A DNA stretch of 55,422 nucleotides from Treponema sp. (GTDB lineage Bacteria; Spirochaetota; Spirochaetia; Treponematales; Breznakiellaceae), in assembly GCA_031274285.1 (NCBI GenBank), contig JAISQJ010000085.1, positions 1 through 55,422 of the forward strand. Reading direction: 5' to 3'. Positions 1 to 8,045 of the stretch are shown here, piece after piece. The notes beneath the pieces are model-generated. The model had not been told where the DNA came from. It saw only the letters and a program-made list of their open reading frames with translations, and searched no databases. The translations under genes and the position numbers were made by a program. Every line of letters starts with the position of its first letter. The first letter of the stretch is position 1.

Positions 1-1614
1 TTTTCCGTGCAGGCGGTGGCGGAACGGCTGGTCCTGGAGGGGCGGATCAACATTGGGGAGGATGTTTCGGTTATTTCCTCCCCCAGGGGCTTTCTGCTGG
101 GCCTTCCGGGCATGGGGAAACAGGGGCTTAAGGACCAGGCCGCCGCGGTTTGGAGGGAGGGGATCCTTACCCTTTCCAACCTGGAGGCGGAAAATCTGGA
201 GCCCCTGGTCCTCCTGTCCCTGAGGTCCCAGGGCCGGAATGCTGAAGCGGGGCCCGGCATATTTGTGGGGCGGCTGGTGCGGGAAAGCCTTTTTGCCTTT
301 CCCCTGCCCATGAAGTTTATCCTTTTGGGCTCCTTCTTCCTAACCGTGTTCCTGCTGGTGTTCCTGCTTTTTAACCTGCGGCAGGACAGCATGACGGTGA
401 TTCGCAGCCGCCTGAAGCGGCTCCAAAGCGGCCTGCTCCGGCAGTATTATGAGCATAAAGGGGACATGGATTGGAAGCGCTGGGCCCGTGAACTGGAGCA
501 GCGGCGCGCCGAGGTCCGGGCCGAAATAAAGCGGGATCTGCGCCGGGGGCGGAAAAATTCCCCGGTCCAGGCGGAGCTTGATACCCTTATCGACCTTACC
601 TGGGATGAGCTGGTGGCCTCCATAGGCAGCCGCCCCGCCGCGGAAATTGACGAGGAAAAGCTGCGGGCCATGATTAGGGACATTGTTTCGGACGCCGGGG
701 CCCCGGAGGCCGGAGACCCGGAAGCTAGAGACCGAAAGGACGGCCCCGCGGGGACGGAAACCGCTGAGGAGCTTGAAGAACCTGAGGAACTTGAAGAACT
801 TGCGGAAGCCGATGAGCCCGATGAGCTTGCGGAATCTGAGGACCTGGAAGAGCTTGACGCCTTAGAGGAACTTGACCAGGCCATGGAAACGGCGGATGAA
901 CCGGAGGAGCTTACCGGGCTGGAGCCGGTGGAGGATGAGGAAATGTTGGAAGAGATGGACGAAGAAAAATCCCCGGAAGGGACCCTGGTTACCCCGGCGG
1001 CGTTCGAACCTGGACCGGAAGCGGAACTGGAACCCCTGGAAGAGGCTTCCGAAATCAATCCCTCCGAGACCAATCCCCCTGAAACCAAGCCCCCCGAGGC
1101 TTCGGCAAAGTCTTCCGAGGCCAAGTCCCCTGAGGCCCCGGCCAAGCCCTCCGAAGACCTGGACGCCATTGCCAGCCGGATCGAATTCGGCCTGGGGGAA
1201 GAGTCCGGGGAGGGGGAAGACGGGGGGGCTATGAATCTGGATATGTCCTCCCCCTTTGCGGCCCTTAGTTTTGAATCCCCCGGTTTTTCCGGCGGGGATG
1301 GGGGGGAAGAAGACAGGGAAAGCGGGGAACAGGGTAAAAAAAAACTACCCGTTGAGGCCGGTGACGATTCCGGCCTGGAGGAAATAACCGGGGACGGCGG
1401 CCTTCCCTTTATCTACCAGCCTTTCCTGTTTCCGGGAAACGCCAAGCCCCTGGCCCTGCGGCCCATTGCGGATCAGGGGGGGGAACCCATTCGGGAGCAA
1501 AACGGCGTTCACCTGATAAACAGCGAGATTCTGGACCCCAGCCAGGAAAATTCCGGCCATTTGGACCCCAAATTCCTTCACCTGGTGAAATCGATAATCG
1601 GGAACAAGGATTAG
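1..1614 (+). CDS. Membrane-anchored acidic protein, 5' end outside the window
   Basis: The frame is open from base 1, so the gene very likely starts upstream and this is its C-terminal part, about 537 codons. From the GTG at base 7, one strong membrane segment lies near residues 102-124, preceded by a short globular stretch. A basic, charged region follows (about 125-205). Next comes a long low-complexity region (about 230-390) made almost entirely of Glu, Leu, Asp, Pro and Ala in repeated EELEE- and PPE-like units. The last 130 residues are again mixed in composition, with a conserved-looking tail rich in proline and aromatics (about 455-535). I do not recognise a family. The layout suggests a membrane protein with a charged flexible spacer and a C-terminal binding module. 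A bidirectional terminator follows 29 bases after the stop. Confidence 0.75.
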   Translation, partial: FSVQAVAERLVLEGRINIGEDVSVISSPRGFLLGLPGMGKQGLKDQAAAVWREGILTLSNLEAENLEPLVLLSLRSQGRNAEAGPGIFVGRLVRESLFAFPLPMKFILLGSFFLTVFLLVFLLFNLRQDSMTVIRSRLKRLQSGLLRQYYEHKGDMDWKRWARELEQRRAEVRAEIKRDLRRGRKNSPVQAELDTLIDLTWDELVASIGSRPAAEIDEEKLRAMIRDIVSDAGAPEAGDPEARDRKDGPAGTETAEELEEPEELEELAEADEPDELAESEDLEELDALEELDQAMETADEPEELTGLEPVEDEEMLEEMDEEKSPEGTLVTPAAFEPGPEAELEPLEEASEINPSETNPPETKPPEASAKSSEAKSPEAPAKPSEDLDAIASRIEFGLGEESGEGEDGGAMNLDMSSPFAALSFESPGFSGGDGGEEDRESGEQGKKKLPVEAGDDSGLEEITGDGGLPFIYQPFLFPGNAKPLALRPIADQGGEPIREQNGVHLINSEILDPSQENSGHLDPKFLHLVKSIIGNKD

Positions 1615-1642
1615 GCGCGGCTGCGCGCCGCCACCGGCATGA

Positions 1643-1669
1643 AAAAAGCCCCCTGGACGGGGGCTTTTT
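1643..1669. terminator. Bidirectional intrinsic terminator
   Basis: A perfect 11-bp stem (AAAAAGCCCCC / GGGGGCTTTTT) with a 5-base loop. The A-run on one side and T-run on the other let it work on both strands. It sits between the convergent genes ending at 1614 (+) and 1700 (-). Confidence 0.9.
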
Positions 1670-1699
1670 AAGTTTCAGGGGCCCTTTTGGGCGGCCTTT

Positions 1700-2827
1700 C
1701 TATTCGTTCTTGGCGGCGGCGAGGTCCAGCTCCGCAAGGATGGCTTCTTCCGTTTCTTTGTCAAAGTACCGGGCCTTGTCCATGTGGGGCACAAAGCTTA
1801 CCTCATCGCCCACCTTGAAGGTGTGGTGAGGCTCGGTCCGGGCTACCAGGGGCTGGGTGGCGGTGGTTACCCACAGGTGGATGTCGGCGCCCAGGGGCTC
1901 AACCACGGTGATCTTTACCGCGAAGCTGTTGTCCACCGGGCCGGTGGGGGAGAAGGTGAGGTCTTCCGGCCGGATGCCGAAGAACACTTCTTTGCCCACA
2001 TACTTTTTAAGATAGTCCGCATGGCTGGCATGGGGCTTAAGCTTAAAGGAGCCTTCGTCCATGACCACACTGCCCCCCTCTTCCGTCACTTTGACGGTAA
2101 GGAAGTTCATGGGGGGGGATCCGATAAAGCCGGCGACAAACTTGTTGATGGGGTGGTTGTAGAGGTACAGGGGGGAACCGATCTGCTGGATCTTCCCGTC
2201 CTTCATAACCACGATCTTGTTCGCCATGGTCATGGCTTCCACCTGGTCGTGGGTAACGTAGATCATGGTGGCGTTAAGCCGGTGGTGCAGGTCGGAAAGC
2301 TCGGCCCGCATCTGGACACGGAGTTTGGCGTCCAGGTTGGAGAGGGGTTCGTCAAAGAGGAACACCTTGGGGTTCCTGACGATGGCCCGGCCTACGGCAA
2401 CGCGCTGCCGCTGACCGCCGGAAAGGGCCTTGGGTTTGCGGTCCAGGAACTTTTCGATGTCCAGGATCCGGGCGGCTTCGTGGACCCGGCGGTCAATTTC
2501 GCTCTTTTCGACCTTTTTGATCCGGAGCCCGAAGGCCATATTGTCGTAAACGGTCATGTGGGGGTACAGCGCGTAGTTCTGGAATACCATGGCGATATTC
2601 CGGTCCTTGGGGGGAACATCGTTCATCAGCTCCCCGTCGATATAAAGCTCGCCTTCGGTTATGTCTTCCAGACCGGCGACCATCCGCAGGGTGGTGGATT
2701 TTCCACACCCGGAGGGACCTACAAAGACAACGAATTCCTTGTCTTCGACCACGATGTTGGCATTGTCCACCGCGCGGACATTGCCTTCATACACTTTGGA
2801 GATACCTTTCAGTTCTACCTTTGCCAT
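1700..2827 (-). CDS. ugpC: CUT1 sugar ABC transporter ATP-binding subunit (UgpC/MsmX/MalK family)
   Basis: This is a cytoplasmic ATPase that powers carbohydrate importers. The 375-aa length is normal for the family. Walker A GPSGCGKST lies at residues 37-45, the Q-loop near 83, the signature LSGGQ at 135-139, Walker B FLFDE at 156-160 and the H-loop histidine in VTHDQ near 194. The C-terminal third is the OB/TOBE regulatory domain typical of MalK-like ATPases and includes the GIRPED motif. The gene is monocistronic: it has its own sigma70-type promoter and a GGGAGG ribosome site 7 bases before ATG. No permease lies beside it, while five importers in this window lack an ATPase. A shared multi-importer motor, as known for MsmX of Bacillus subtilis, is therefore the best reading. 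The symbol marks the family; whether it serves all five is inference. Confidence 0.93.
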   Translation of the reverse strand: MAKVELKGISKVYEGNVRAVDNANIVVEDKEFVVFVGPSGCGKSTTLRMVAGLEDITEGELYIDGELMNDVPPKDRNIAMVFQNYALYPHMTVYDNMAFGLRIKKVEKSEIDRRVHEAARILDIEKFLDRKPKALSGGQRQRVAVGRAIVRNPKVFLFDEPLSNLDAKLRVQMRAELSDLHHRLNATMIYVTHDQVEAMTMANKIVVMKDGKIQQIGSPLYLYNHPINKFVAGFIGSPPMNFLTVKVTEEGGSVVMDEGSFKLKPHASHADYLKKYVGKEVFFGIRPEDLTFSPTGPVDNSFAVKITVVEPLGADIHLWVTTATQPLVARTEPHHTFKVGDEVSFVPHMDKARYFDKETEEAILAELDLAAAKNE

Positions 2828-2862
2828 AATATGGCCTCCCTGTTAGGTTAGTTTATAAAGCC

Positions 2863-2891
2863 AGCATAAGCCCGGCCTGGGGAAAAGTCAA
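2863..2891 (-). promoter_or_regulatory. Promoter of the ABC ATPase gene
   Basis: On the minus strand, TTGACT, a 17-base spacer and TATGCT form a near-consensus sigma70 promoter about 36 bases upstream of the ATG at 2827. The rest of the 256-base gap to the next gene holds AT-rich sequence and weak TATACT-like hexamers only. Confidence 0.7.
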
Positions 2892-3083
2892 GAAAAATAT
2901 GTATCCTCCGTCCGAACAGACTACCTATTTTCATATAAGAATACGCTTTCATAGCAAGAAAAAAATTTTTTAGGGCAAACCGGTGTATACGCCCACCGTT
3001 TTGGGCTATACTGTACACGTAACCGGGGGGCCGGGGACCCGGGCTCCGGGGTTTTAGGGCTTGTAGGCCCTAAGGAGAGTCTT

Positions 3084-4505
3084 ATGAGAAAAATATCCAT
3101 GCATTGCGGACCCCTGCTGGGGGTCTTGTTGGGGGGCCTGCTGGCCGCTTCCTGTGCCGGGGGCGGAGGGGGAGGGGATTCCGATGTCCTTGATACCAAG
3201 ACCTTCTGGGCCCAGAGTGCCATCGACGATACCTATTACCAGCTTACCGCAGACCTGCTGGCCATAGGGAACCACTGCACGGTCTGGGTGGAAAGGGAAT
3301 CCCGGGGCCGGGTAAGCGCCCAAGGCGCCCGGAACGTGGCCGCCGCCTATGACTCCGGGGTGTACCCTGCCATGATGGATAACTTTGTCATTTCTGGGCA
3401 GATATCAGACGGCTCTACGGTGAATACCATGGAATATGCCGATGTCGATGGAGACGGGAAGCTCTGTATCCTGCTCCTGGACATCAAGGACGGTTGGACG
3501 CCGGGGAGTGGGTACGTGGACGGGTACTTTTGGCCGGGAAATCTCTTTGGGAGTACTTCCTATCCCAATTCCAACCAAAAGGACATGATCTACGTGGACG
3601 CCTATCCGGGGACCCCGGGCTCGGATTCTTCCAACAGCACCCTGGCCCACGAGCTGCAGCACCTGTTGAACTTCACTGCTTCTTACCTTTCTTCCACCAG
3701 GAATGGCACCCTGATGGATCTTTGGATTGACGAGGGCCTTTCCTCCGCGGCCGAATACGTGTACCAGGGGAGCCATGTTACGAACCGGGTAAACTGGTAC
3801 AATACCGACCTATACGGAACCATTGCCAAGGGGAACAATTTTTTCAGATGGGAAAATAACGGTAAAACAGGGAGCCCCAACTCGGTGTTGGACGAATACG
3901 CCACGGTGTACCTGTTCTTCCAGTGGCTTAGGATACAATCCGGGGGAACAAACGGCATCTATAAGAACATCATCAGTTCCCAAAAGGCTGATTACCGGGC
4001 GGTAACTGAGGCTGTATATGACTCCTTGACGAGTAGTGTGATGACCGATGGTGAAGACTGGGATTCCCTGCTCAAGACCTGGCTGGCGGCTAACTACATC
4101 AATGCCCCGTCAGGGCCCTATGGCTATGGTAACGATCCGGTACTCAAGGATGTTCATGCCAAGACCGCCCCTGCGACGCCAACTACCCTTTCGCTTTACC
4201 CCGGCGAGGGGGTTTACAGCGTTATTAGTCCCTCCTACACTGCTTCGCCCAGCGGAAGCATTAAGTACGCCGGGCTCAACAAGGCTAGTCCATCGATTAC
4301 CAGTTATAATAATGGGGACTGGCTCCTCACCTATAATGCGAATACTAATAAGGGTGCGGAGTCTGAAAATGGGAGCCTGACCGGGAACGCCGCCAATGTG
4401 GTTCCATCGGCGGCCCGGACCGTGGGGGACCTGGACTACCGTATCGACTTTAGGGGCCCGGACCTGGTGTTCCCCGTTCCCTTTGTGTTGGGAGGGGAGG
4501 AATAG
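3084..4505 (+). CDS. M30-like (hyicolysin family) zinc metalloprotease lipoprotein
   Basis: A predicted exported lipoprotein protease of 473 aa. The N-terminus has a short hydrophobic core and a lipobox, LAASC, with Cys24 as the lipidation site, followed by a Gly-rich linker. The zinc motif HELQH is at residues 189-193 in the context LAHELQHLLNF. It is followed by WIDEGLSSAAEY, whose Glu at 217 is a likely third ligand. This pair of motifs is typical of the M30 family. A DxDGD-like acidic loop (about 120-126) could bind calcium. The start is fixed by AAGGAGAG 6 bases before ATG. The gene stands alone between the ABC ATPase and a foldback repeat. Its substrate is unknown; in a diderm spirochaete it could face the periplasm or the cell surface. 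Confidence 0.8.
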   Translation: MRKISMHCGPLLGVLLGGLLAASCAGGGGGGDSDVLDTKTFWAQSAIDDTYYQLTADLLAIGNHCTVWVERESRGRVSAQGARNVAAAYDSGVYPAMMDNFVISGQISDGSTVNTMEYADVDGDGKLCILLLDIKDGWTPGSGYVDGYFWPGNLFGSTSYPNSNQKDMIYVDAYPGTPGSDSSNSTLAHELQHLLNFTASYLSSTRNGTLMDLWIDEGLSSAAEYVYQGSHVTNRVNWYNTDLYGTIAKGNNFFRWENNGKTGSPNSVLDEYATVYLFFQWLRIQSGGTNGIYKNIISSQKADYRAVTEAVYDSLTSSVMTDGEDWDSLLKTWLAANYINAPSGPYGYGNDPVLKDVHAKTAPATPTTLSLYPGEGVYSVISPSYTASPSGSIKYAGLNKASPSITSYNNGDWLLTYNANTNKGAESENGSLTGNAANVVPSAARTVGDLDYRIDFRGPDLVFPVPFVLGGEE

Positions 4506-4535
4506 GGAGCCCGGGGCAGCAGCGTTTATGCTTAC

Positions 4536-4719
4536 GGAGGATACACCCCTCACCGGCGTGGCAGGAACACAGTGTATTAATTTCCTTTGGGGTCCTGGCC
4601 GGTAAACTCACAGCGGGGCCCCCCTTTGGTTCCCCCCGCTGTTATTTCCCGGCCACCCCCCAAAGAATTTAGCGGCTGTGTTCCTGCCACGTCAGCGACT
4701 ACGATCAGGTGTATCCTCC
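4536..4719. repeat. 184-bp foldback (nested inverted repeat)
   Basis: Four nested complementary blocks share one centre. The outermost is 12 bp, perfect (4536-4547 with 4708-4719). Next is 16 bp, perfect (4557-4572 with 4676-4691), then about 14 paired bases with a small mismatch (4585-4602 with 4649-4665), and a central CAGCGGGG / CCCCGCTG hairpin (4611-4618 with 4634-4641). The whole 306-base gap between the protease gene and the methyltransferase gene contains no ORF I would support. The element could act as a terminator, but its size and nesting look more like a MITE or REP-type element. It lies at the GC-rich/AT-rich boundary. Confidence 0.85.
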
Positions 4720-4811
4720 ATGTTTAATTATTGCATTTTTATCATCATAAAATGTTAATTTTTGGGGAAACTCATCCGCATCTGACAATCTCAATGTTTT
4801 GTCAATGCATT

Positions 4812-5453
4812 TTAGGCGAAGGATTGTGCTACAGAATATTCTTTTTGGAATAGCATACCATCATCGTCCTTTCCAATCCCTATTTTTCTCCCAATGAGAT
4901 CAGATATATTGACAACAGCCCCATGTTTTGAAAAGATGTCTTGAAATTTAACTATATTATGTCCCCAATACACCATGCAACAGGCCATAGGTGCACCTTT
5001 ATTATCGGTACTTCCATTAATAATAAACTTTAGACGTGTGTCATATAAAAAGCATATTGAAGATGCCTCACCAAAAATATAATATTTCCAATGAGCAGTA
5101 TTTGGTGCTACCGGAATAAGGGCTAAAATATCGGAATTGTATTTTTTGTGCATTATGGCACATTTTTGAAGCCAATTTTTTATAGTAGTCCCCCGTTTTC
5201 TATCAGCGCCATAAGGCGGATTTATATATATTGTTTTAAAATTCCATTCTGCAGCAAGTCCATCATCTTTTGGAAGCATAAGCTCAACACGAGCATTGAC
5301 AATTGAATGAGAATTGGAACATGGATCTAATGCTATTTCTCCATTAAACATCTCTCGTATTGCCTTTACATATTTTTCTGGTGTACACCAATGCTGTGAA
5401 AGCGAGTTTACATTACGCCCTGCGGCATCTGTTATTCTGTCTTTTGAAATCAT
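4812..5453 (-). CDS. DNA N6-adenine methyltransferase (phage Dam-like family)
   Basis: A 213-aa protein that probably transfers a methyl group from S-adenosylmethionine to adenine in DNA. Motif IV, NPPY, is at residues 78-81 in the context YINPPYG, and an ALDPCSN segment (41-47) sits where motif I would be. The N-terminal HWCTPEKYV stretch is typical of the phage-type Dam family. The gene is AT-rich, unlike the GC-rich genes around it. Its ATG overlaps the TGA of the upstream gene as ATGA, so translation is probably coupled. Pairing with a likely endonuclease suggests the modification half of a type II restriction-modification system. The recognition sequence cannot be read from the sequence. 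Confidence 0.82.
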   Translation of the reverse strand: MISKDRITDAAGRNVNSLSQHWCTPEKYVKAIREMFNGEIALDPCSNSHSIVNARVELMLPKDDGLAAEWNFKTIYINPPYGADRKRGTTIKNWLQKCAIMHKKYNSDILALIPVAPNTAHWKYYIFGEASSICFLYDTRLKFIINGSTDNKGAPMACCMVYWGHNIVKFQDIFSKHGAVVNISDLIGRKIGIGKDDDGMLFQKEYSVAQSFA

Positions 5454-6574
5454 TTATATACCTCCTGCCAATTCTTTTTTGACAAAAGAATAAGTTCCGA
5501 TTTTAAGTCTGATATTGCTTTCTTGTTAGGTGTTATTATATTAAACCATGATGCAATTTTATGCTTGTTTTTCTCAAAATATGTTGTTAACGCAATGTCC
5601 GCGTCATAATTTATTTTGACTTTTGTAAATATATTGCCATGCTTATTTTCATTGTAGCTCTTATCAAATGCTTCTTTAACCACCCTGTTTTCATTTTTTG
5701 GATTAATAAGTAAATCAGTTATAAATTCACCAATACCATTGTCCGTAAGAAAAACAAGCCAATCATAAGACTGCGCCAATACTCTCAATTCTTTATTATA
5801 ATTTTCAGCAGTAAACCAATTGCCATGATTGCTGATTATTCCACAGGTGAGAATAAAATTCTTTAATATTTGATAATTTCTGGAATCTATAATTTCCTGT
5901 AGAAGTTCATAATAATCTTTAATTAGAAATGTCCCGTCAGTATTTTGCAGTATACCACCAAGCGATCCATCACTACATCGAATGCGTTGAAGCGCCGATA
6001 CGGTACGGGCAACATAAGAACCTTGTTTAGCCTTTTCAATGGTCTGCGGACCTTTTTTCATACCATCTTCAACACCTACTCTTTTACATTCAAACATTGC
6101 AAAAGGTCTGTTTAAGAGTTCACATATTTTATAAGAATTATGAATACTATCTATGTAAACATTAACAAATGAATTGCTTTTTGAAAAGATAGTACAGGCA
6201 TTGCGAATAACTTTATTCCGGTCAATAAGCATAACACTTTTAGGGGCTATATTATTATCTATTTCAAAATGTTTCTTTTTTAGGAGAGCGCCGCTGATTG
6301 GCAAAGTGTTAATTTCAAATGGAGATGAAACAATTTGTCTGCTACCATGTAATGTGAATTCTACATTATGGGTAATATCCGAATTTGCAAACTCCGGCAA
6401 TGGGCGTTCTATAGCAGTAAAACATTCTAATTTCCAGCTTTTTAATAAATAATAGGTTATTAATTCCACAAAAGTACCAAGCGCCCGTCCGGCAGCCTTC
6501 TTTTTATCATTCGTATAATGAAATACTTCGGTGGCAAGTAAATTTTGTAGTTTATCGACTGAATCGTATCCCAC
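5450..6574 (-). CDS. Putative type II restriction endonuclease
   Basis: A 374-aa protein with no family I can name securely. The main clue is a hydrophobic strand followed by FECKRVG (Glu162 and Lys164), which fits the E-x-K half of a PD-(D/E)XK nuclease core. The following segment, rich in Lys, Gln and Arg, is compatible with DNA binding. The start is GTG at 6574, supported by AAGGGG upstream; no better ATG start is seen. It overlaps the adenine methyltransferase gene by 4 bases and shares its AT-rich composition. The restriction role therefore rests mainly on context. Another nuclease or a modification-dependent function remains possible. Confidence 0.6.
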   Translation of the reverse strand: MGYDSVDKLQNLLATEVFHYTNDKKKAAGRALGTFVELITYYLLKSWKLECFTAIERPLPEFANSDITHNVEFTLHGSRQIVSSPFEINTLPISGALLKKKHFEIDNNIAPKSVMLIDRNKVIRNACTIFSKSNSFVNVYIDSIHNSYKICELLNRPFAMFECKRVGVEDGMKKGPQTIEKAKQGSYVARTVSALQRIRCSDGSLGGILQNTDGTFLIKDYYELLQEIIDSRNYQILKNFILTCGIISNHGNWFTAENYNKELRVLAQSYDWLVFLTDNGIGEFITDLLINPKNENRVVKEAFDKSYNENKHGNIFTKVKINYDADIALTTYFEKNKHKIASWFNIITPNKKAISDLKSELILLSKKNWQEVYK

Positions 6575-6596
6575 TTGAGACCCCTTGATGATCTTG

Positions 6597-6626
6597 AGTA
6601 TATACTAACAGAAACCGGAAATTCAA
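6597..6626 (-). promoter_or_regulatory. Possible promoter of the restriction-modification pair
   Basis: On the minus strand, TTGAAT, an 18-base spacer and TATACT lie just upstream of the GTG at 6574. An alternative TTGACT occurs a few bases further upstream at a poorer spacing. Confidence 0.4.
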
Positions 6627-6640
6627 GTCAAAAGTCCGTG

Positions 6641-7966
6641 TTATCCTTCGTAATGGGCCAGCATTTTCCTTAGGTTCCACAGCAGGTAGAGGGGTACATT
6701 TTGCCGTATCCTGGGCGTATCAATATTGTGCAATGAGGTCTTAACCGCCAGCCGGGGGGTATAGCGTCTGATGTACTCCGACAAGGATTTGGACCGGTCG
6801 CTTTTCCCCGATTTAACTTCAACCGGCACTATGTCTGTACCGTTTTGAATAACAAAGTCTACCTCGGCGCTGTTGCCGGAACGCCAAAAAAACGGGACCG
6901 TGTTGTATGCCTGTACCAGTTCGCACAGGGCATAGTTCTCCGTCAGGGCCCCTTTAAATTCCTTAAAAGGGCCGCCATCATCCTGCCCGAGCAGGGTATC
7001 GGCGGGAAGGCCGGACATCTTCCGCAAAAGGCCGCTGTCAGCCAGGTAGACTTTAAAGAAACTTTGATCCGCATAGGCCGAAAGAGGCAAGAAAGGTTTT
7101 TCGATCTTAGCAACCCTGTAGACCAGTCCGGCGCCGGTAAGCCATTCAAGGGCATCCTCAAGATCCTTGCCACGGCTTCCCGCCTTAACCTGGCTAAAAA
7201 TGAACTTACTGTTTTCCTTTGCAAGCTGGCCGGGTATGGCCCGCCAAATAGCCTGCAGCCTGGGGAAATCCCCTCTTGGCGCATGTTTGGCAAAATCCAA
7301 TTCATAACTGTCCAGAATCCGCTGCTGGACAGCTTCCAGCTTCTCCGGGTCCCTGCCTTCAATCCAGCTTGCCGCGGCCTCCGGCATGCCGCCGCAGATA
7401 AAAAAGGACCTTAGGTATTGTTCCAATTTTTCAGTGAAAAGAGGGGAAACTTTTTCTCCGGCCTCAAGATTTTCAAGATACCCGCAGAGCGGTCCCTCGT
7501 TATTGGCAAGGAGGAATTCATAAAAATTGAGGGGCCTCAGGGTAAGCATCTCGACCTTGCCCACGGGGAAGGGAAGAGGCTTGGACAGGGCTATCCCAAG
7601 AAGCGAACCCGCACAGGCAATGTGGTATTCCGGGGCATCTTCACAGAAGTATTTAAGACTCGTAAGGGCGCGGTTGCAGAACTGTATTTCGTCAAATATA
7701 ACCAGCGTCAAGGCGGGGTCTATCGGCTTTTTCCGCAGAATACCCAGTTCGGCGATAATACGGCGGGGGTCAATATCTCCCTCAAAACGCCGCATAAGGG
7801 CATCGTTTCCTTCAAAATTGAAGTAGGCGGTATCGGCATAAAAACGCCGCCCCGCTTCCCGCAGAACCCAGGTTTTACCGCATTGCCGCATTCCCCGCAG
7901 GACCAGGGGCTTCCGCCCCTTGCCCTCTTTCCAGGCCCCCAGGTCCTTGAGTATGAGCCGTTCCAT
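6641..7966 (-). CDS. AAA ATPase with C-terminal DUF4143 domain
   Basis: A 441-aa cytoplasmic protein of a widespread, poorly understood prokaryotic ATPase family. The N-terminal ATPase has Walker A GMRQCGKT (about residues 25-32), Walker B LVIFDEIQ (about 107-114) and a sensor-like CAGSLLGIAL. The C-terminal DUF4143 part carries VYLADSGLLR and the nuclease-like signature SAEVDFVIQNG followed by VPVEVKSGK, which resembles a PD-(D/E)XK fold. The actual role is unknown. Family members are often multicopy and sometimes found near mobile or defence genes. The gene has a near-perfect promoter placed so that transcription would start at the ATG. A second, different AAA gene lies directly upstream on the same strand. 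Confidence 0.88.
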   Translation of the reverse strand: MERLILKDLGAWKEGKGRKPLVLRGMRQCGKTWVLREAGRRFYADTAYFNFEGNDALMRRFEGDIDPRRIIAELGILRKKPIDPALTLVIFDEIQFCNRALTSLKYFCEDAPEYHIACAGSLLGIALSKPLPFPVGKVEMLTLRPLNFYEFLLANNEGPLCGYLENLEAGEKVSPLFTEKLEQYLRSFFICGGMPEAAASWIEGRDPEKLEAVQQRILDSYELDFAKHAPRGDFPRLQAIWRAIPGQLAKENSKFIFSQVKAGSRGKDLEDALEWLTGAGLVYRVAKIEKPFLPLSAYADQSFFKVYLADSGLLRKMSGLPADTLLGQDDGGPFKEFKGALTENYALCELVQAYNTVPFFWRSGNSAEVDFVIQNGTDIVPVEVKSGKSDRSKSLSEYIRRYTPRLAVKTSLHNIDTPRIRQNVPLYLLWNLRKMLAHYEG

Positions 7967-7972
7967 ATCCTA

Positions 7973-8001
7973 AGCATATCGTTATGTGCCAATTTTGTCA
8001 A
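7973..8001 (-). promoter_or_regulatory. Promoter giving a predicted leaderless transcript
   Basis: On the minus strand, TTGACA, a 17-base spacer and TATGCT. The sixth base after the -10 box abuts the ATG at 7966, so the expected transcription start is the A of the start codon. Confidence 0.75.
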
Positions 8002-8045
8002 TTTTATTGCGTTTTTGGTATGAAAAATGCGTGTGCTGGCATCGT

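Noticed and set aside
447-1169. Ser-rich minus-strand open frame of 240 aa
   Set aside because: It is the complement of the Glu-rich repeats; the Ser runs are a by-product of GAG/GAA codons read backward.
1784-2851. Long plus-strand open frame opposite the ABC ATPase gene
   Set aside because: It mirrors a strongly conserved gene, has no recognisable domain and no ribosome site.
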